From: Pseudomonadota bacterium
Lineage (GTDB): Bacteria > Pseudomonadota > Gammaproteobacteria > Competibacterales > Competibacteraceae
Length of the DNA: 47,683 nt
Direction of reading: 5' to 3'
NCBI GenBank assembly: GCA_030917925.1
Contig: JAUPTV010000112.1
Location: 1 to 47,683 of the forward strand
In this document: piece by piece, positions 24,759 through 32,671 of the stretch
Numbering within the stretch: the stretch's first letter is position 1
How the letters are laid out: every line of letters starts with the position of its first letter
Notes under the pieces: model-generated
What the model was told of the DNA's origin: nothing
The model's input: the letters and a program-made list of their open reading frames with translations, nothing else
Database searches by the model: none
Made by a program: the position numbers and the translations under genes

Positions 24759-25307
24759 ATGTCGCTGCGCGATGAATTGTTGAAAGCCGGTCTGGCGTCG
24801 GCGGATAAGGCAAAAAAAGTCCATGCCGATGCCCGCAAGCAGGATTATCAGCGCAAGAAAAGCAAGATCGCGGATGAGGACGCCGCCCGGCAAGCGGAAA
24901 TACGTCGGCAGGCCGAGGCGGATGCGCTCCGTAAACGGGAACACGACCGGCAATTGAACCTGGAGCGAGAGGCGGAAAAGCACCGTCGGGAACGGGCGGC
25001 CCGCGCCCATCAGTTGATCGACAGCCATCGCCTCAATAACCCGGATGCGGAGATTCTCTATAATTTTCTGGACAGCGACGGTCACTGGATTCGCGCCATT
25101 CGGGTGTTAGCGCCGCAACGCCAGGGGTTGGCGATGGGGCAGTTAGCCATCGTGCGCGGCGACCGGCATGAACACGACTTCCCCTTGGTGCCTCGGGACA
25201 TCGCGTTGAAGTTGTCGGAACTCGCCCCGGAACGGGTGTTGCTGCTGCATCCGGAAAGCGATGGCTCCGAGGCCGAGGAGTCCTTGTTGGATTCGCAAGC
25301 AGTTTAA
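24759..25307 (+). CDS. DUF2058 (YaiL-like) nucleoprotein/polynucleotide-associated family protein
   Basis: 182 residues from ATG 24759, preceded by GGAGGGG; an upstream start at 24732 is not needed. The start MSLRDELLKAGLASADKAKK is typical. A long highly charged coiled coil (about residues 20-85, rich in R, E and K) follows, then a globular end with ILYNFLDSDGHWIRAIRVLA. Family function is unknown. It is 42 bases after serA on the same strand. Confidence 0.9.
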   Translation: MSLRDELLKAGLASADKAKKVHADARKQDYQRKKSKIADEDAARQAEIRRQAEADALRKREHDRQLNLEREAEKHRRERAARAHQLIDSHRLNNPDAEILYNFLDSDGHWIRAIRVLAPQRQGLAMGQLAIVRGDRHEHDFPLVPRDIALKLSELAPERVLLLHPESDGSEAEESLLDSQAV

Positions 25308-25456
25308 TGTTTTTATCCAATCGTGCGCGGGCTGGGCCTGCCACACTAGAAATAAGCCATCCGCAGGCAGCGCCTTTTATCGCGATCCGTGAGCGCCTCG
25401 GCCTGTGGCGTTTATTGTTTTCCTGCTAATTGCGCATGGTGCGGGAATAGCCCTGA

Positions 25457-25783
25457 TCAATGGGACCTGGGTCCCAGCAGGTCCGTTAGTTCTTTCGCTT
25501 CAAAGAGACTATCCGCCCAGGCTTCCAGTTGTTGAATATCCGCTTGGCGCAAACGGGTACTGGCCCATCGCGGCAATGCGCCAAAGCGCCGACGAATCAG
25601 CTTGGCCAGAAGTTTCTGGCGACCCAGTTTTTCACCTTCCTCGCGGCCTTCCTTTTTACCTTTCTCAATAACAATACCGACCAGTTGCTGGTAGGCGCGG
25701 GTTTCTTCCAGGGGCGTCAAGACTTGCAGCATACGCAGAACCTCCTCATCGGAGTCGGTACGCTGAACGGTATGCAGTGAATT
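25457..25783 (-). pseudogene. C-terminal remnant of an Rpn/PD-(D/E)XK family transposase-like nuclease
   Basis: The open frame starts directly after an in-frame TAA at 25786 and runs through DSDEEVLRMLQVLTPLEET, then YQQLVGIVIEKGKKEGREEG and LLAKLIRRRFGALP. This is the tail seen in Rpn-family recombination-promoting nuclease/putative transposase proteins. The roughly 200-residue N-terminal nuclease domain is missing. An internal ATG at 25732 would give 91 residues, but no function would be expected. The stretch 25308-25456 upstream shows nothing recognisable. Confidence 0.7.
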
Positions 25784-25813
25784 TTAGCAAGCACCGCGAC
25801 TGATTAATCGACA

Positions 25814-27466
25814 TTACAACAGAATGTCACGCAGCCGCGTCCAGCTTTCGTCGGGCAGGGTTTTCAGGATGCGCACCAGTTTTTCATCACCGCTTTGCAG
25901 AATCCGGCTACGGATGTAGGGTGCCATCGTTTCCGATTCCTGGACTTCAGTTTCGTCAAGGTCCATGCCCCGGATGATTGCGCCGGTGCGCAGCGCTTCA
26001 TCCAGGGTGAGGGTAAAGCGGGTTGCAAAGGCCGCGCCGCAGGTTTGGCAGACGGTGGCATCACGGGGATTCAACGCCTCGCAATTTGGGCACGGTTTGA
26101 CGCGAGGGGCGATGAGCGGGAATGCGTGTCCGCATGACGGGCAGATCTTCGCGTTTAATGGACAGTCGCCGCCGCAGGCCGGGCAGCGTTTTGCGTGGAC
26201 ACTCTGGCCGGTCCGGATCGAGGCAGGCATTTCTTCCTCCACCCGTCGGGCGTAGCGCTCGAAGGTTTCAAAGGAGGGCATCACCACATAGGCGCGGGTG
26301 TCGTCGTCGGGGCCGTAGGTGCGCACGACCCGGCCAATCGCTTGCCGAAATGCCAGTTCGGTCATGGCATTGGGCAGATAGACCAGCACCCGCAGTCGGG
26401 GGATGTCCACCCCTTCGGAAATCATCGCGACCGAGACCAGCCAGCGCTTGTCAGTACTCTTGAACGCTTTGATTTTGCTTTCGGGATTCGCCATCTGGCT
26501 GTGCACCAGCACCGGCGTTTCCCCGTCGATCTGTTCAATCAGTCGGGCCAGGTATTCAGCCATATCGATGGTTGGGGCAATGACCAGACCGCCGGCGTTC
26601 GGCAGTCGCAGGCGTAGATCGTCCAGTTTCTGGCTGGCGCATTCGATCATGGTGGCCTGGTAGCCGGTCGCCAGAGGTGTTCGGGCGTCAGCTTCAAACT
26701 GGGGCGTACAGGCGAGCCGGTAGAAATCCAGCGCCCGTTGCAGGCCAGCGATACGAGCCAGTGGTTGAGGCAGTGTTACCGATTGCTGGCCGGATATCTG
26801 AAGGGCCTGGCCATCTTCTAGATCAACGGTAAAGCGGCCTTCGTGACGGTGGAAGGTGACCGGTCGGCAGTAGCCTAGATCGACAGCTTGGCCGTAGGTC
26901 AGGGTATAGGTCCCGCCTTCGGGATGGTTGATGGTGCCCGCGTCATCGTAAGGCATCCACACCGATTCCACGCCGTCCGAACGAATCGGGGTGCCGGTCA
27001 ACACCAGCGCAAACCGGGCATTGCTAAAGGCGCTGTCGGCCCCTTCACCCCAGGCGGCTTGTACGGCGGCATGGTGATGTTCATCGCAGATCACCAGCAC
27101 CTTGGCGGCACGGCACATCGCCTGTAGCGCATCTTCCAAGCCCTGAATGGCTGACCAAGTGGCGCACACATCCAGACCGAGGCTCTGAATATCGCCATCA
27201 CGGGCAGTGACTTTGCTCATATAGCGGCCGGTCACGCGCCGGAAATCGTCCGCCCATTGGTTGACCACTTCAGCGCGTGGAGCAATGACAATGATGCGGT
27301 CGATGTGCTGATGTTCGAGCAGGGTTTGGGCAATGACGCAGGACACCAGGGTTTTACCGGCGCCCGGCGCGGCGTTGATCAGGAATCGGCGATCCTGCCG
27401 ATCTTCGAGCAACCAGCGGAGCGCCTTAATCAGGGCTTGCTGTTGCCACGGTCTGAGTTTGCGCAT
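25814..27466 (-). CDS. DEAD/DEAH-box superfamily II helicase with two C-terminal zinc ribbons
   Basis: 550 residues, with GGAGGAA about 11 bases upstream of the ATG. The helicase core begins at residue 1: LRPWQQQAL (Q-motif-like), APGAGKT at 33-39 (Walker A), ICDEHHHAA (DEHH box), VLTGTPIRSDG, a second RecA domain with MISEGVDIPRL, and AIGRVVRTYG (motif VI). Two CXXC...CXXC ribbons follow at about 426-448 (CPACGG, CPSCGH) and 457-478 (CPNCEA, CQTCGA). Such helicases occur in phage and plasmid replication or recombination modules. It ends a three-gene minus-strand operon. It may be a mobile-element remnant or a defence helicase. Confidence 0.85.
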   Translation of the reverse strand: MRKLRPWQQQALIKALRWLLEDRQDRRFLINAAPGAGKTLVSCVIAQTLLEHQHIDRIIVIAPRAEVVNQWADDFRRVTGRYMSKVTARDGDIQSLGLDVCATWSAIQGLEDALQAMCRAAKVLVICDEHHHAAVQAAWGEGADSAFSNARFALVLTGTPIRSDGVESVWMPYDDAGTINHPEGGTYTLTYGQAVDLGYCRPVTFHRHEGRFTVDLEDGQALQISGQQSVTLPQPLARIAGLQRALDFYRLACTPQFEADARTPLATGYQATMIECASQKLDDLRLRLPNAGGLVIAPTIDMAEYLARLIEQIDGETPVLVHSQMANPESKIKAFKSTDKRWLVSVAMISEGVDIPRLRVLVYLPNAMTELAFRQAIGRVVRTYGPDDDTRAYVVMPSFETFERYARRVEEEMPASIRTGQSVHAKRCPACGGDCPLNAKICPSCGHAFPLIAPRVKPCPNCEALNPRDATVCQTCGAAFATRFTLTLDEALRTGAIIRGMDLDETEVQESETMAPYIRSRILQSGDEKLVRILKTLPDESWTRLRDILL

Positions 27467-27486
27467 GGTTTAGCGATTCCTCCGTT

Positions 27487-27762
27487 TCAGGTTTTGACCC
27501 AATACTCGGTGAGTTGAATTTCTCGCACCGGTAGATTGGCGGGCGGTTGCAGCACGGCGTGTTCGTTGATGCGCCGCACGGCGGTGGCGTAGGGGACGTT
27601 CCGCGATTCGATCATCCAGCCTTGACGGCGCATATCGGACATCAGGCCGGTCAGGTTTGAGACACCGTACAGCACCAGGGCTTCGAGGCGGGTGATGGGT
27701 TGACCGGTGGCGAGGTGTTCGCGCACGGCCAGAGTCATGCCATGTTTCGGGTGGGGATTCAC
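27487..27762 (-). CDS. Small helix-turn-helix/winged-helix protein
   Basis: 91 residues. The segment PITRLEALVLYGVSNLTGLMSDMRRQGW reads as a winged-helix DNA-binding fold of the type found in phage-encoded small regulators. Its ATG overlaps the TGA of the preceding gene by four bases, and the helicase starts 20 bases downstream, so all three are probably one operon. The target is unknown. Confidence 0.75.
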   Translation of the reverse strand: MNPHPKHGMTLAVREHLATGQPITRLEALVLYGVSNLTGLMSDMRRQGWMIESRNVPYATAVRRINEHAVLQPPANLPVREIQLTEYWVKT

Positions 27763-28082
27763 TCTTCAGTTCTCCGGGCGGCTAAACGGGCGAGACCGTT
27801 GTGGATCATGATTTCTTCGGCATCCCTGCGGCGCTGGGCCAAGGTTTGACGATATTCATAATTCAGGATACGCCAGCCGCCATCGGCCATAGCGACATCC
27901 AGGCTCCATTCCTCGAAGGGGATGCCGCCGGTCCGCAGTTCAAAGCTTGAAGTGTCTTCCGGGACGGTGAACAGTTCGACTAGGGCAGCGGCTTGTTCCA
28001 ACAGTTCGCGGGCGGTGAATCGGTCCCCTACGGTTCGGCGGAGTTCCTGAAACACAGCCCGAACCTGTTGCGGTCGATTCAT
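27759..28082 (-). CDS. Hypothetical protein, first gene of the helicase operon
   Basis: 107 residues from ATG 28082, which has GGGGAAGGT immediately upstream; a longer start at 28142 lacks a site. It begins MNRPQQVRAVFQELRRTVGD, with FTARELLEQAAALVELF next, and ends in a charged helix (TLAQRRRDAEEIM). I do not recognise the family. It overlaps the next gene by four bases. The AT-rich region upstream (28143-28200) should hold its promoter. Confidence 0.65.
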   Translation of the reverse strand: MNRPQQVRAVFQELRRTVGDRFTARELLEQAAALVELFTVPEDTSSFELRTGGIPFEEWSLDVAMADGGWRILNYEYRQTLAQRRRDAEEIMIHNGLARLAARRTEE

Positions 28083-28151
28083 ACCTTCCCCCTGAGTTTG
28101 TGCTGATGTGGCTTTATGGCTCCTTAGCAGGGGGCGTGCCAATTAATAAAA

Positions 28152-28185
28152 TTATTAAATTTATTTTAATAAACAACACTATAAT
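28152..28185. promoter_or_regulatory. AT-rich divergent promoter/operator region with palindrome
   Basis: TTATTAAA and TTTAATAA form a perfect 8-bp inverted repeat with a 5-base spacer (28152-28172). On the plus strand TATAAT at 28180-28185 is a consensus -10 element, whose -35 position would fall inside the palindrome. On the minus strand TTGTTT followed by AT-rich sequence could serve the helicase operon. The layout suits an operator covering divergent promoters, perhaps bound by the NadS-like protein. Confidence 0.45.
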
Positions 28186-28231
28186 TAGTGAAAGTGTGGG
28201 TGGAATGTGAGGGTGGGGCGGTTGAAGCTAT

Positions 28232-28263
28232 AAAATTTATTACTTGATAAGAAAATTTATTAC
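28232..28263. repeat. Direct repeats of AAAATTTATTAC
   Basis: Two exact copies lie at 28232-28243 and 28252-28263, 20 bases apart, about two helical turns. The core AAATTTATT also occurs at 28157-28165 within the palindrome. Such phased repeats are typical of repressor binding sites or iterons. The surrounding 28186-28306 has no gene. Confidence 0.45.
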
Positions 28264-28306
28264 GTGCAGTTCAGCTCAATGGGTAATGTTAGTGAGCTGT
28301 TGCCAA

Positions 28307-28381
28307 ATGTCGCTGCGGGAACGAAAGGCGCTTAAAGAAATGCTCAAGCGTGAATTGGAGGCAAGAGATGACCAAACGTAA
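28307..28381 (+). pseudogene. C-terminal remnant of a RelE/HigB-like toxin (tentative)
   Basis: A 24-residue frame, MSLRERKALKEMLKRELE and six more residues, overlaps the antitoxin start by 14 bases in another frame. Toxin genes upstream of NadS-type antitoxins commonly end in a charged helix like this and overlap the antitoxin. The body of the toxin is missing: between the -10 element at 28180 and this tail there are only 121 bases. The identification rests on position and the helix composition. Confidence 0.35.
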
Positions 28382-28682
28382 CTTGTTTATCGAAATGACG
28401 GAAGGTTTTGAGGCACTGGCCGAGGAACGTGCCGGCAAAAGGACTTTACGCACTCATGAAGTGGAAAGCTTGCCCGCGCCGAGCATGAAGGCTGCCGACA
28501 TTACCGCGCTCCGTGAGCGCCTCCACCTGTCACGTCCGTTGTTTGCCCGCTATTTGCGTACCAACCCGCGCACTCTCGAAAATTGGGAACAGGGGAGGGC
28601 AAAACCGAATGCCCAAGCGGCCTTATTGATCCGCTTGGTTGAACATTACCCCGATACGGTCGAGCGACTGGCGCGGTTGTAG
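28368..28682 (+). CDS. NadS-like helix-turn-helix antitoxin
   Basis: 104 residues from ATG 28368, with GGAG seven bases upstream; the in-frame start at 28350 is less likely. The N-terminus MTKRNLFIEMTEGFEALAEE and the HTH region ALRERLHLSRPLFARYLRTN then NPRTLENWEQGRAKPN are characteristic of NadS/HigA-2-like antitoxins, which repress their own operon. The partner toxin appears reduced to a fragment, leaving an orphan repressor. It converges with the PLD-like gene, 17 bases apart. Confidence 0.85.
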   Translation: MTKRNLFIEMTEGFEALAEERAGKRTLRTHEVESLPAPSMKAADITALRERLHLSRPLFARYLRTNPRTLENWEQGRAKPNAQAALLIRLVEHYPDTVERLARL

Positions 28683-28699
28683 TGGAGAAAATCACTTTA

Positions 28700-29638
28700 T
28701 TATTTAATGGGTAAGTTCAACGGGGACGGCCATTTCAAACTTCTAGGGCGGGCTGCGGGATCGAAGAGGCGTTGAATTTTGTCTTTATCCTCGCGGCCAA
28801 GTCGACCCCATGTCGACCAATCATCTGGCTTGCCCGTGATGTCGAACCCTCCGGGAACGCTGAAACCCACTATGTCGGTGATGAGATACCGTTCGTGGAA
28901 GTCATCCCAGAAGAAGACCTCTATCGTTAAGTTCAAGGATTGTAAAGCATTACCGAGCGAGGTAAAGCTCGCCTTCCAGTCTGCCTGGGTCGGGAAGGTA
29001 CGGGCAGGCCCATCACCCCTGCAAAAACTACGGTGGATTTCAATATGCGGCTTGATGGCACGCGACGCCAACGGCGCTAGCAATCGGTAGAACTCACGGT
29101 AGTTGTAGCTGTTTGGATCGAGATTGGGGTCGATGAACATCAGTGAGTTAGCTTGCATCAGCATCCGGTTCATCACTTTCAGGTAGCTGTCCGTCTTTCG
29201 GTCTACTGTAACCGATGGACTGCGGCGCTGCCACCATGTTGTGCCCGTGAGCTTTTCTATCGATGCGACCTCGCTTTGTGCGAACTGCTGTTTCGTTGCA
29301 TGCGCGGCAATGATGCCAGTCAGGGGTTCAATCCCATGCGCCGATAGACTCTCCTGACACCAGTGCTGCGCCGAGGTTGGCGTGGTGCCGGGTTGCGACG
29401 GAAAACGACTCAGTCGGTTGTTGCTTTGCAACTTCCTGAGAATTTCCTTGCCCAGGCGATGCAGGTTGCCGGACTGTTCCAGGCAGAAGCGACTCCATCC
29501 ACCGTCGCGTAAATCACGCACCAGCGCTTCCTGTAGAAGGGGTTCCTTGAGATGTGGCAGGCACATCTCGATGAAAGCCGGGTTGGAATAAGCTGCTGGA
29601 TCAAAAATGTCGGGAATGAGTACATATTCGTCAAGCAT
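28700..29638 (-). CDS. PLD-like effector candidate, last gene of the TPR-HEPN-AAA module
   Basis: 312 residues from ATG 29638, which overlaps the ATPase stop codon by eight bases; a longer frame to 29758 lies inside that gene. The C-terminal part shows IEVFFWDDFHERYLIT with H248-x-R250, then GFSVPGGFD, resembling a phospholipase D-type half-site with Arg in place of Lys. An earlier segment (LKVMNRMLMQANSLMFIDPN) may be the start of that fold. The N-terminal 130 residues are unassigned. Association with an SMC/ABC-type ATPase suggests a nuclease or phosphodiesterase effector. I do not recognise a named family; activity is inferred. Confidence 0.7.
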   Translation of the reverse strand: MLDEYVLIPDIFDPAAYSNPAFIEMCLPHLKEPLLQEALVRDLRDGGWSRFCLEQSGNLHRLGKEILRKLQSNNRLSRFPSQPGTTPTSAQHWCQESLSAHGIEPLTGIIAAHATKQQFAQSEVASIEKLTGTTWWQRRSPSVTVDRKTDSYLKVMNRMLMQANSLMFIDPNLDPNSYNYREFYRLLAPLASRAIKPHIEIHRSFCRGDGPARTFPTQADWKASFTSLGNALQSLNLTIEVFFWDDFHERYLITDIVGFSVPGGFDITGKPDDWSTWGRLGREDKDKIQRLFDPAARPRSLKWPSPLNLPIK

Positions 29639-31352
29639 CGCCGAACTGCTCCCGCAAGCCTTCTTCGAAGAAGCCGCCGGGCCAGGATTTGACCAATTCA
29701 CCAAGTTCGTTGAGCGGCATTTCACGCACAATGCTACATGTACCGTCGGGTTCCACATAGAGGACGGAAATATCTGCGGGGGTGATCGGTGGCAGCCCCG
29801 TATCTTTGTGAAGGTAGGTTTCGCGCATTCGACGCATCAATCGCAAGATCAAATGCTCGCTATGGGTTTCCAAAATGAATGTGTTTTTGCGCTCGCCGAG
29901 TGCGGCTTCGATGAATACATCACCCAGTTCAGCTTGCAACGCCGGATGAAGATGGATTTCCGGCTGTTCCATGGCGATTAGCTTGCCTTCTGAACCGTAG
30001 GCCATGACCAAAACGGGAAGGACCTGGGAGATGCCGATACCCACGTCTCGGTGAGTGACGAACGTATTAGTACGCTTATCAATCAAGACTAGCTCACTCA
30101 GCAATCTGCCCGGTTTTTCTTGAAAAGCCGACATCGTTTTCTCAAGGGATTTTTGGTGGTCCTTGAAATAAGGAAGACCCATTTGGGGGTAAGCAGCAGG
30201 ATTTTCCTGAAAATCACCAGGCATCAAGTCGAGTTCACTTTTTTCGATCTCTTCCAATCGAGACTCAATGACCTCTTCGATGGTGTCTGTACCGAAAAGC
30301 GAACGCACTATGAGTTTGTAAGGTGTCTTCAATTTGTCGGACCCTAGCCAGCCATTCACCATTTGGCGCACTTGATCATCGCGCCGCACCACGTCCCACG
30401 CATAGCCGCCTCCCGCATACCAGTTGGCGTCTTCGTGTTCGGCAAAGGCGAGGTGTCGAGGTGGAAAGGAGCGCAGGGGACCGAGATATTGAAGGTGTTT
30501 GAGTTCATCGGCCAGCACGTCGGAAAGTCCCTTGACGAGGTCGTTAATCGTGCGAGGCAAATAAAAGCGCACGGCTTGAGCGATGTCTTCGCGGCGATTG
30601 CCCTTGCTAATCGGAAACAACATGCTCACCGGCGAGAGTTCCGTGCCTTCAGTTTTGGGAAGTTCCACGGCGGTAGGGAAGAACTGCTCGATGCGGACCT
30701 GCAACTCGGGCAATACCTCAGCGATGGCCACATTAGCCCCATCGAAATCTTCTGGGCGCATCTCTTCGGAGGTAGTGGCTGATTCGACCAGCGCCTTGAG
30801 TACCTGCCGGAAGACGGGGTGGGTGGTATCCAAACGGTCCAGTCGCAAGATATTGCTGTCACTGTCCGAGCGCCGGCGGCTCATATACAGCAACTCGGCA
30901 TGGTCGACGCTGATATCGATGGACTCTACCCTCGGCTTAGCGTCCGGTTTGGGGCGATCCTGATCGTCCAGTTCGATACCCAGAGAGAGCGTTACGGTGA
31001 TAGTGTTCACCGACGCGAGCAACTGTATGAGACGCCCACTGAGGTTTGCAACCGTCAGTTCCGCGCCCCATTCCACTCTGCGGTTGGCTTGGGCGCGATG
31101 GACAAACTGGCGAAAACCGCCGAGATCAATGCTGCTGCCGCCTATATCCGTGTGATGGACATCGAGGCGAGCAAGGCTGCGCTTCTCGCGGCCAAACTGC
31201 GCCTCGTGGGCTAGCGCCAGACTGTGGATGAAGCTGGACTTACCAGCGCTGTTGGGGCCGAAGATCAGAGTGATGGGTTTGAGCGGAATGCGCTGGGTAT
31301 CGGCAAAGGCTTTGAAGTTGCCTATGTGCAGGGCGGTGAGACAGCGGTTCAT
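29631..31352 (-). CDS. AAA ATPase with DUF3696-type ending, putative defence sensor
   Basis: 573 residues; the ATG overlaps the HEPN stop codon by four bases. It is an SMC/ABC-type ATPase split by a long middle insertion. Motifs: Walker A FGPNSAGKSSF at 31-41, a signature-like VGIGISQVLPVLVMA, Walker B LIAMEQPEIHLHP, and the switch His in ILETHSEHLILRLMRRMRE. The WPGGFFEEGLRE end is typical of DUF3696 proteins. The partner gene follows with an eight-base overlap. In several defence systems such ATPases sense phage components and hold an effector in check; the trigger here is unknown. Confidence 0.85.
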   Translation of the reverse strand: MNRCLTALHIGNFKAFADTQRIPLKPITLIFGPNSAGKSSFIHSLALAHEAQFGREKRSLARLDVHHTDIGGSSIDLGGFRQFVHRAQANRRVEWGAELTVANLSGRLIQLLASVNTITVTLSLGIELDDQDRPKPDAKPRVESIDISVDHAELLYMSRRRSDSDSNILRLDRLDTTHPVFRQVLKALVESATTSEEMRPEDFDGANVAIAEVLPELQVRIEQFFPTAVELPKTEGTELSPVSMLFPISKGNRREDIAQAVRFYLPRTINDLVKGLSDVLADELKHLQYLGPLRSFPPRHLAFAEHEDANWYAGGGYAWDVVRRDDQVRQMVNGWLGSDKLKTPYKLIVRSLFGTDTIEEVIESRLEEIEKSELDLMPGDFQENPAAYPQMGLPYFKDHQKSLEKTMSAFQEKPGRLLSELVLIDKRTNTFVTHRDVGIGISQVLPVLVMAYGSEGKLIAMEQPEIHLHPALQAELGDVFIEAALGERKNTFILETHSEHLILRLMRRMRETYLHKDTGLPPITPADISVLYVEPDGTCSIVREMPLNELGELVKSWPGGFFEEGLREQFGDA

Positions 31353-31810
31353 CTAGATTCCTGGTCGGCGTCGCCCGCTTTACGCTCGATCTGATCGATG
31401 TTGCGCTGGGGGGTATGCTTTTGGGCTAACTCTGTTGCCAGCTTATTGATCTGCTCCGCATAGTGAATGCTGCTACGGGCGTCGTTGGTACGGATGGTTT
31501 TGCCCAGTTCGTAATCCGCCATAACTCGAAGAGTGCGGCTTTGCGCCAAGCGCGCACCGATTTCTCGGGCGAGCGCTGAGCCAAGAAAGTCTTTGGTGGG
31601 TACTGATTTGAAGCGTCGAATCAGAGATGCATGTACGCCCTCGTTTTTATCCGGTGCGGGCGGCGGATTCGGGCATAACAAGCTCACTTCCAAGGCCCGA
31701 TGGTAGCCTGCGTAATAGCCGCGACTAACCGCTGTGCGTAGACCGATTTCTTCGGGACTGTCGGCATGACGTCGGGCTTCGTTCAGCCAATCCTCCGGGG
31801 TGACGCTCAC
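31349..31810 (-). CDS. HEPN-domain protein, candidate RNase
   Basis: 153 residues from GTG 31810, whose GTGA overlaps the upstream stop codon, with AGGAGG four bases before it. A longer start at 31858 would lie deep in the upstream gene. The HEPN active motif is R30-GYYAGY-H37 (R-X6-H) within SRGYYAGYHRALE, in an all-helical small protein. HEPN proteins often act as metal-independent RNases in toxin-antitoxin and abortive infection systems. A long positively charged tail follows. It is tightly coupled to the ATPase downstream. Confidence 0.75.
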   Translation of the reverse strand: MSVTPEDWLNEARRHADSPEEIGLRTAVSRGYYAGYHRALEVSLLCPNPPPAPDKNEGVHASLIRRFKSVPTKDFLGSALAREIGARLAQSRTLRVMADYELGKTIRTNDARSSIHYAEQINKLATELAQKHTPQRNIDQIERKAGDADQESR

Positions 31811-32571
31811 GCCGCCTCCTGTTCGCGGAAAATCGTGATGAACTTTTCCAATGGCCAATCATCGTGTTCGGCCAATTGCCTGACCAATTGATCATCGAGC
31901 GCTTGAGCTTCTTCAAACGTCAAGGGCAAGCGGAAAGTACGGCTGAGAAAGGCTTGACCGTCATTGCCTACAAAGTCTTCGATGGTGACTTTTCGATTAC
32001 CGCTCTTCAAAGTCCGCATCAACGCCCAAGCGGGTTGCTGCATCGCGACGATTTGGTCATCGGTCAAGGCTGATTGTTCGAGCATTGGTTGGATGGATTG
32101 CATTTCGGTTTCAATTTCGGCCAGATCACCCTCCCACTGATCTGGAACCCGCTTGCGGTATTCAGTGAGGAGTTGGGCAGTCAACTGAAATCGCCCCGCA
32201 AAATAGGCATTAGTGACCATCATTTCTATAGCGTCCAAGTCGAGCGGGTCACGTTGCATCACATTCTGGGCTTGGCGGACCGCTTCGTCGTAGCGATAAA
32301 ACCGCTGCAATGTCACTGCGTAATTCAGGGCGCGTTGCGGATTCCAGCTACAGCGCAAGGCCGCTTCATGCTCTCGGCAGGCTTCATCTTCACGATCTTC
32401 CAGAGAAGCGATGATACCGAGCGCCATGTGGGCGTCACCGGGACTGTGGGCCAGCAAACCCTGAGCCTGATGACGGAAAGAGCGCAATTTGACGTCGTTG
32501 CGTAATCCGCTGCGTTGAAAAGCCACCAGTTGGCTGATCAGTTCATCAACTTGGAGTACGGGTGCGGTCAT
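31807..32571 (-). CDS. Helical-repeat (TPR-like) protein heading the HEPN-AAA-PLD module
   Basis: 254 residues with AAGGGA upstream of the ATG. Residues about 40-160 form paired helices of TPR style (AHMALGIIASLEDREDEACR, then NPQRALNYAVTLQRFYRYDEAVRQAQ), useful for protein binding. The C-terminal 70 residues, including TLKSGNRKVTIEDFVGND, are unassigned. It overlaps the HEPN gene by four bases. A hairpin separates it from hsdS, so it may start its own transcript. A scaffold or recognition role is inferred. Confidence 0.7.
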   Translation of the reverse strand: MTAPVLQVDELISQLVAFQRSGLRNDVKLRSFRHQAQGLLAHSPGDAHMALGIIASLEDREDEACREHEAALRCSWNPQRALNYAVTLQRFYRYDEAVRQAQNVMQRDPLDLDAIEMMVTNAYFAGRFQLTAQLLTEYRKRVPDQWEGDLAEIETEMQSIQPMLEQSALTDDQIVAMQQPAWALMRTLKSGNRKVTIEDFVGNDGQAFLSRTFRLPLTFEEAQALDDQLVRQLAEHDDWPLEKFITIFREQEAA

Positions 32572-32602
32572 GATTGTGGTCCCTTCAATGTGGTATCAAG
32601 GC

Positions 32603-32629
32603 AATTGTGCAAGCCCCGCTTGCACAATT
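32603..32629. terminator. 12-bp perfect stem-loop between hsdS and the TPR-HEPN-AAA-PLD module
   Basis: AATTGTGCAAGC, loop CCC, GCTTGCACAATT. Located about 43 bases beyond the hsdS stop codon and about 30 bases before the TPR-gene ATG. It reads equally on both strands; there is no long T-run. It probably ends or attenuates the restriction operon transcript. Confidence 0.6.
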
Positions 32630-32671
32630 TAGCTTTCCTGCTGAGCCTTGGGAGGTGTAGCAGGTGTTCGA

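Noticed and set aside
25405-25671. 88-residue plus-strand ORF near the nuclease remnant
   Set aside because: It overlaps the remnant on the other strand, begins with a non-specific hydrophobic run and has no ribosome site.
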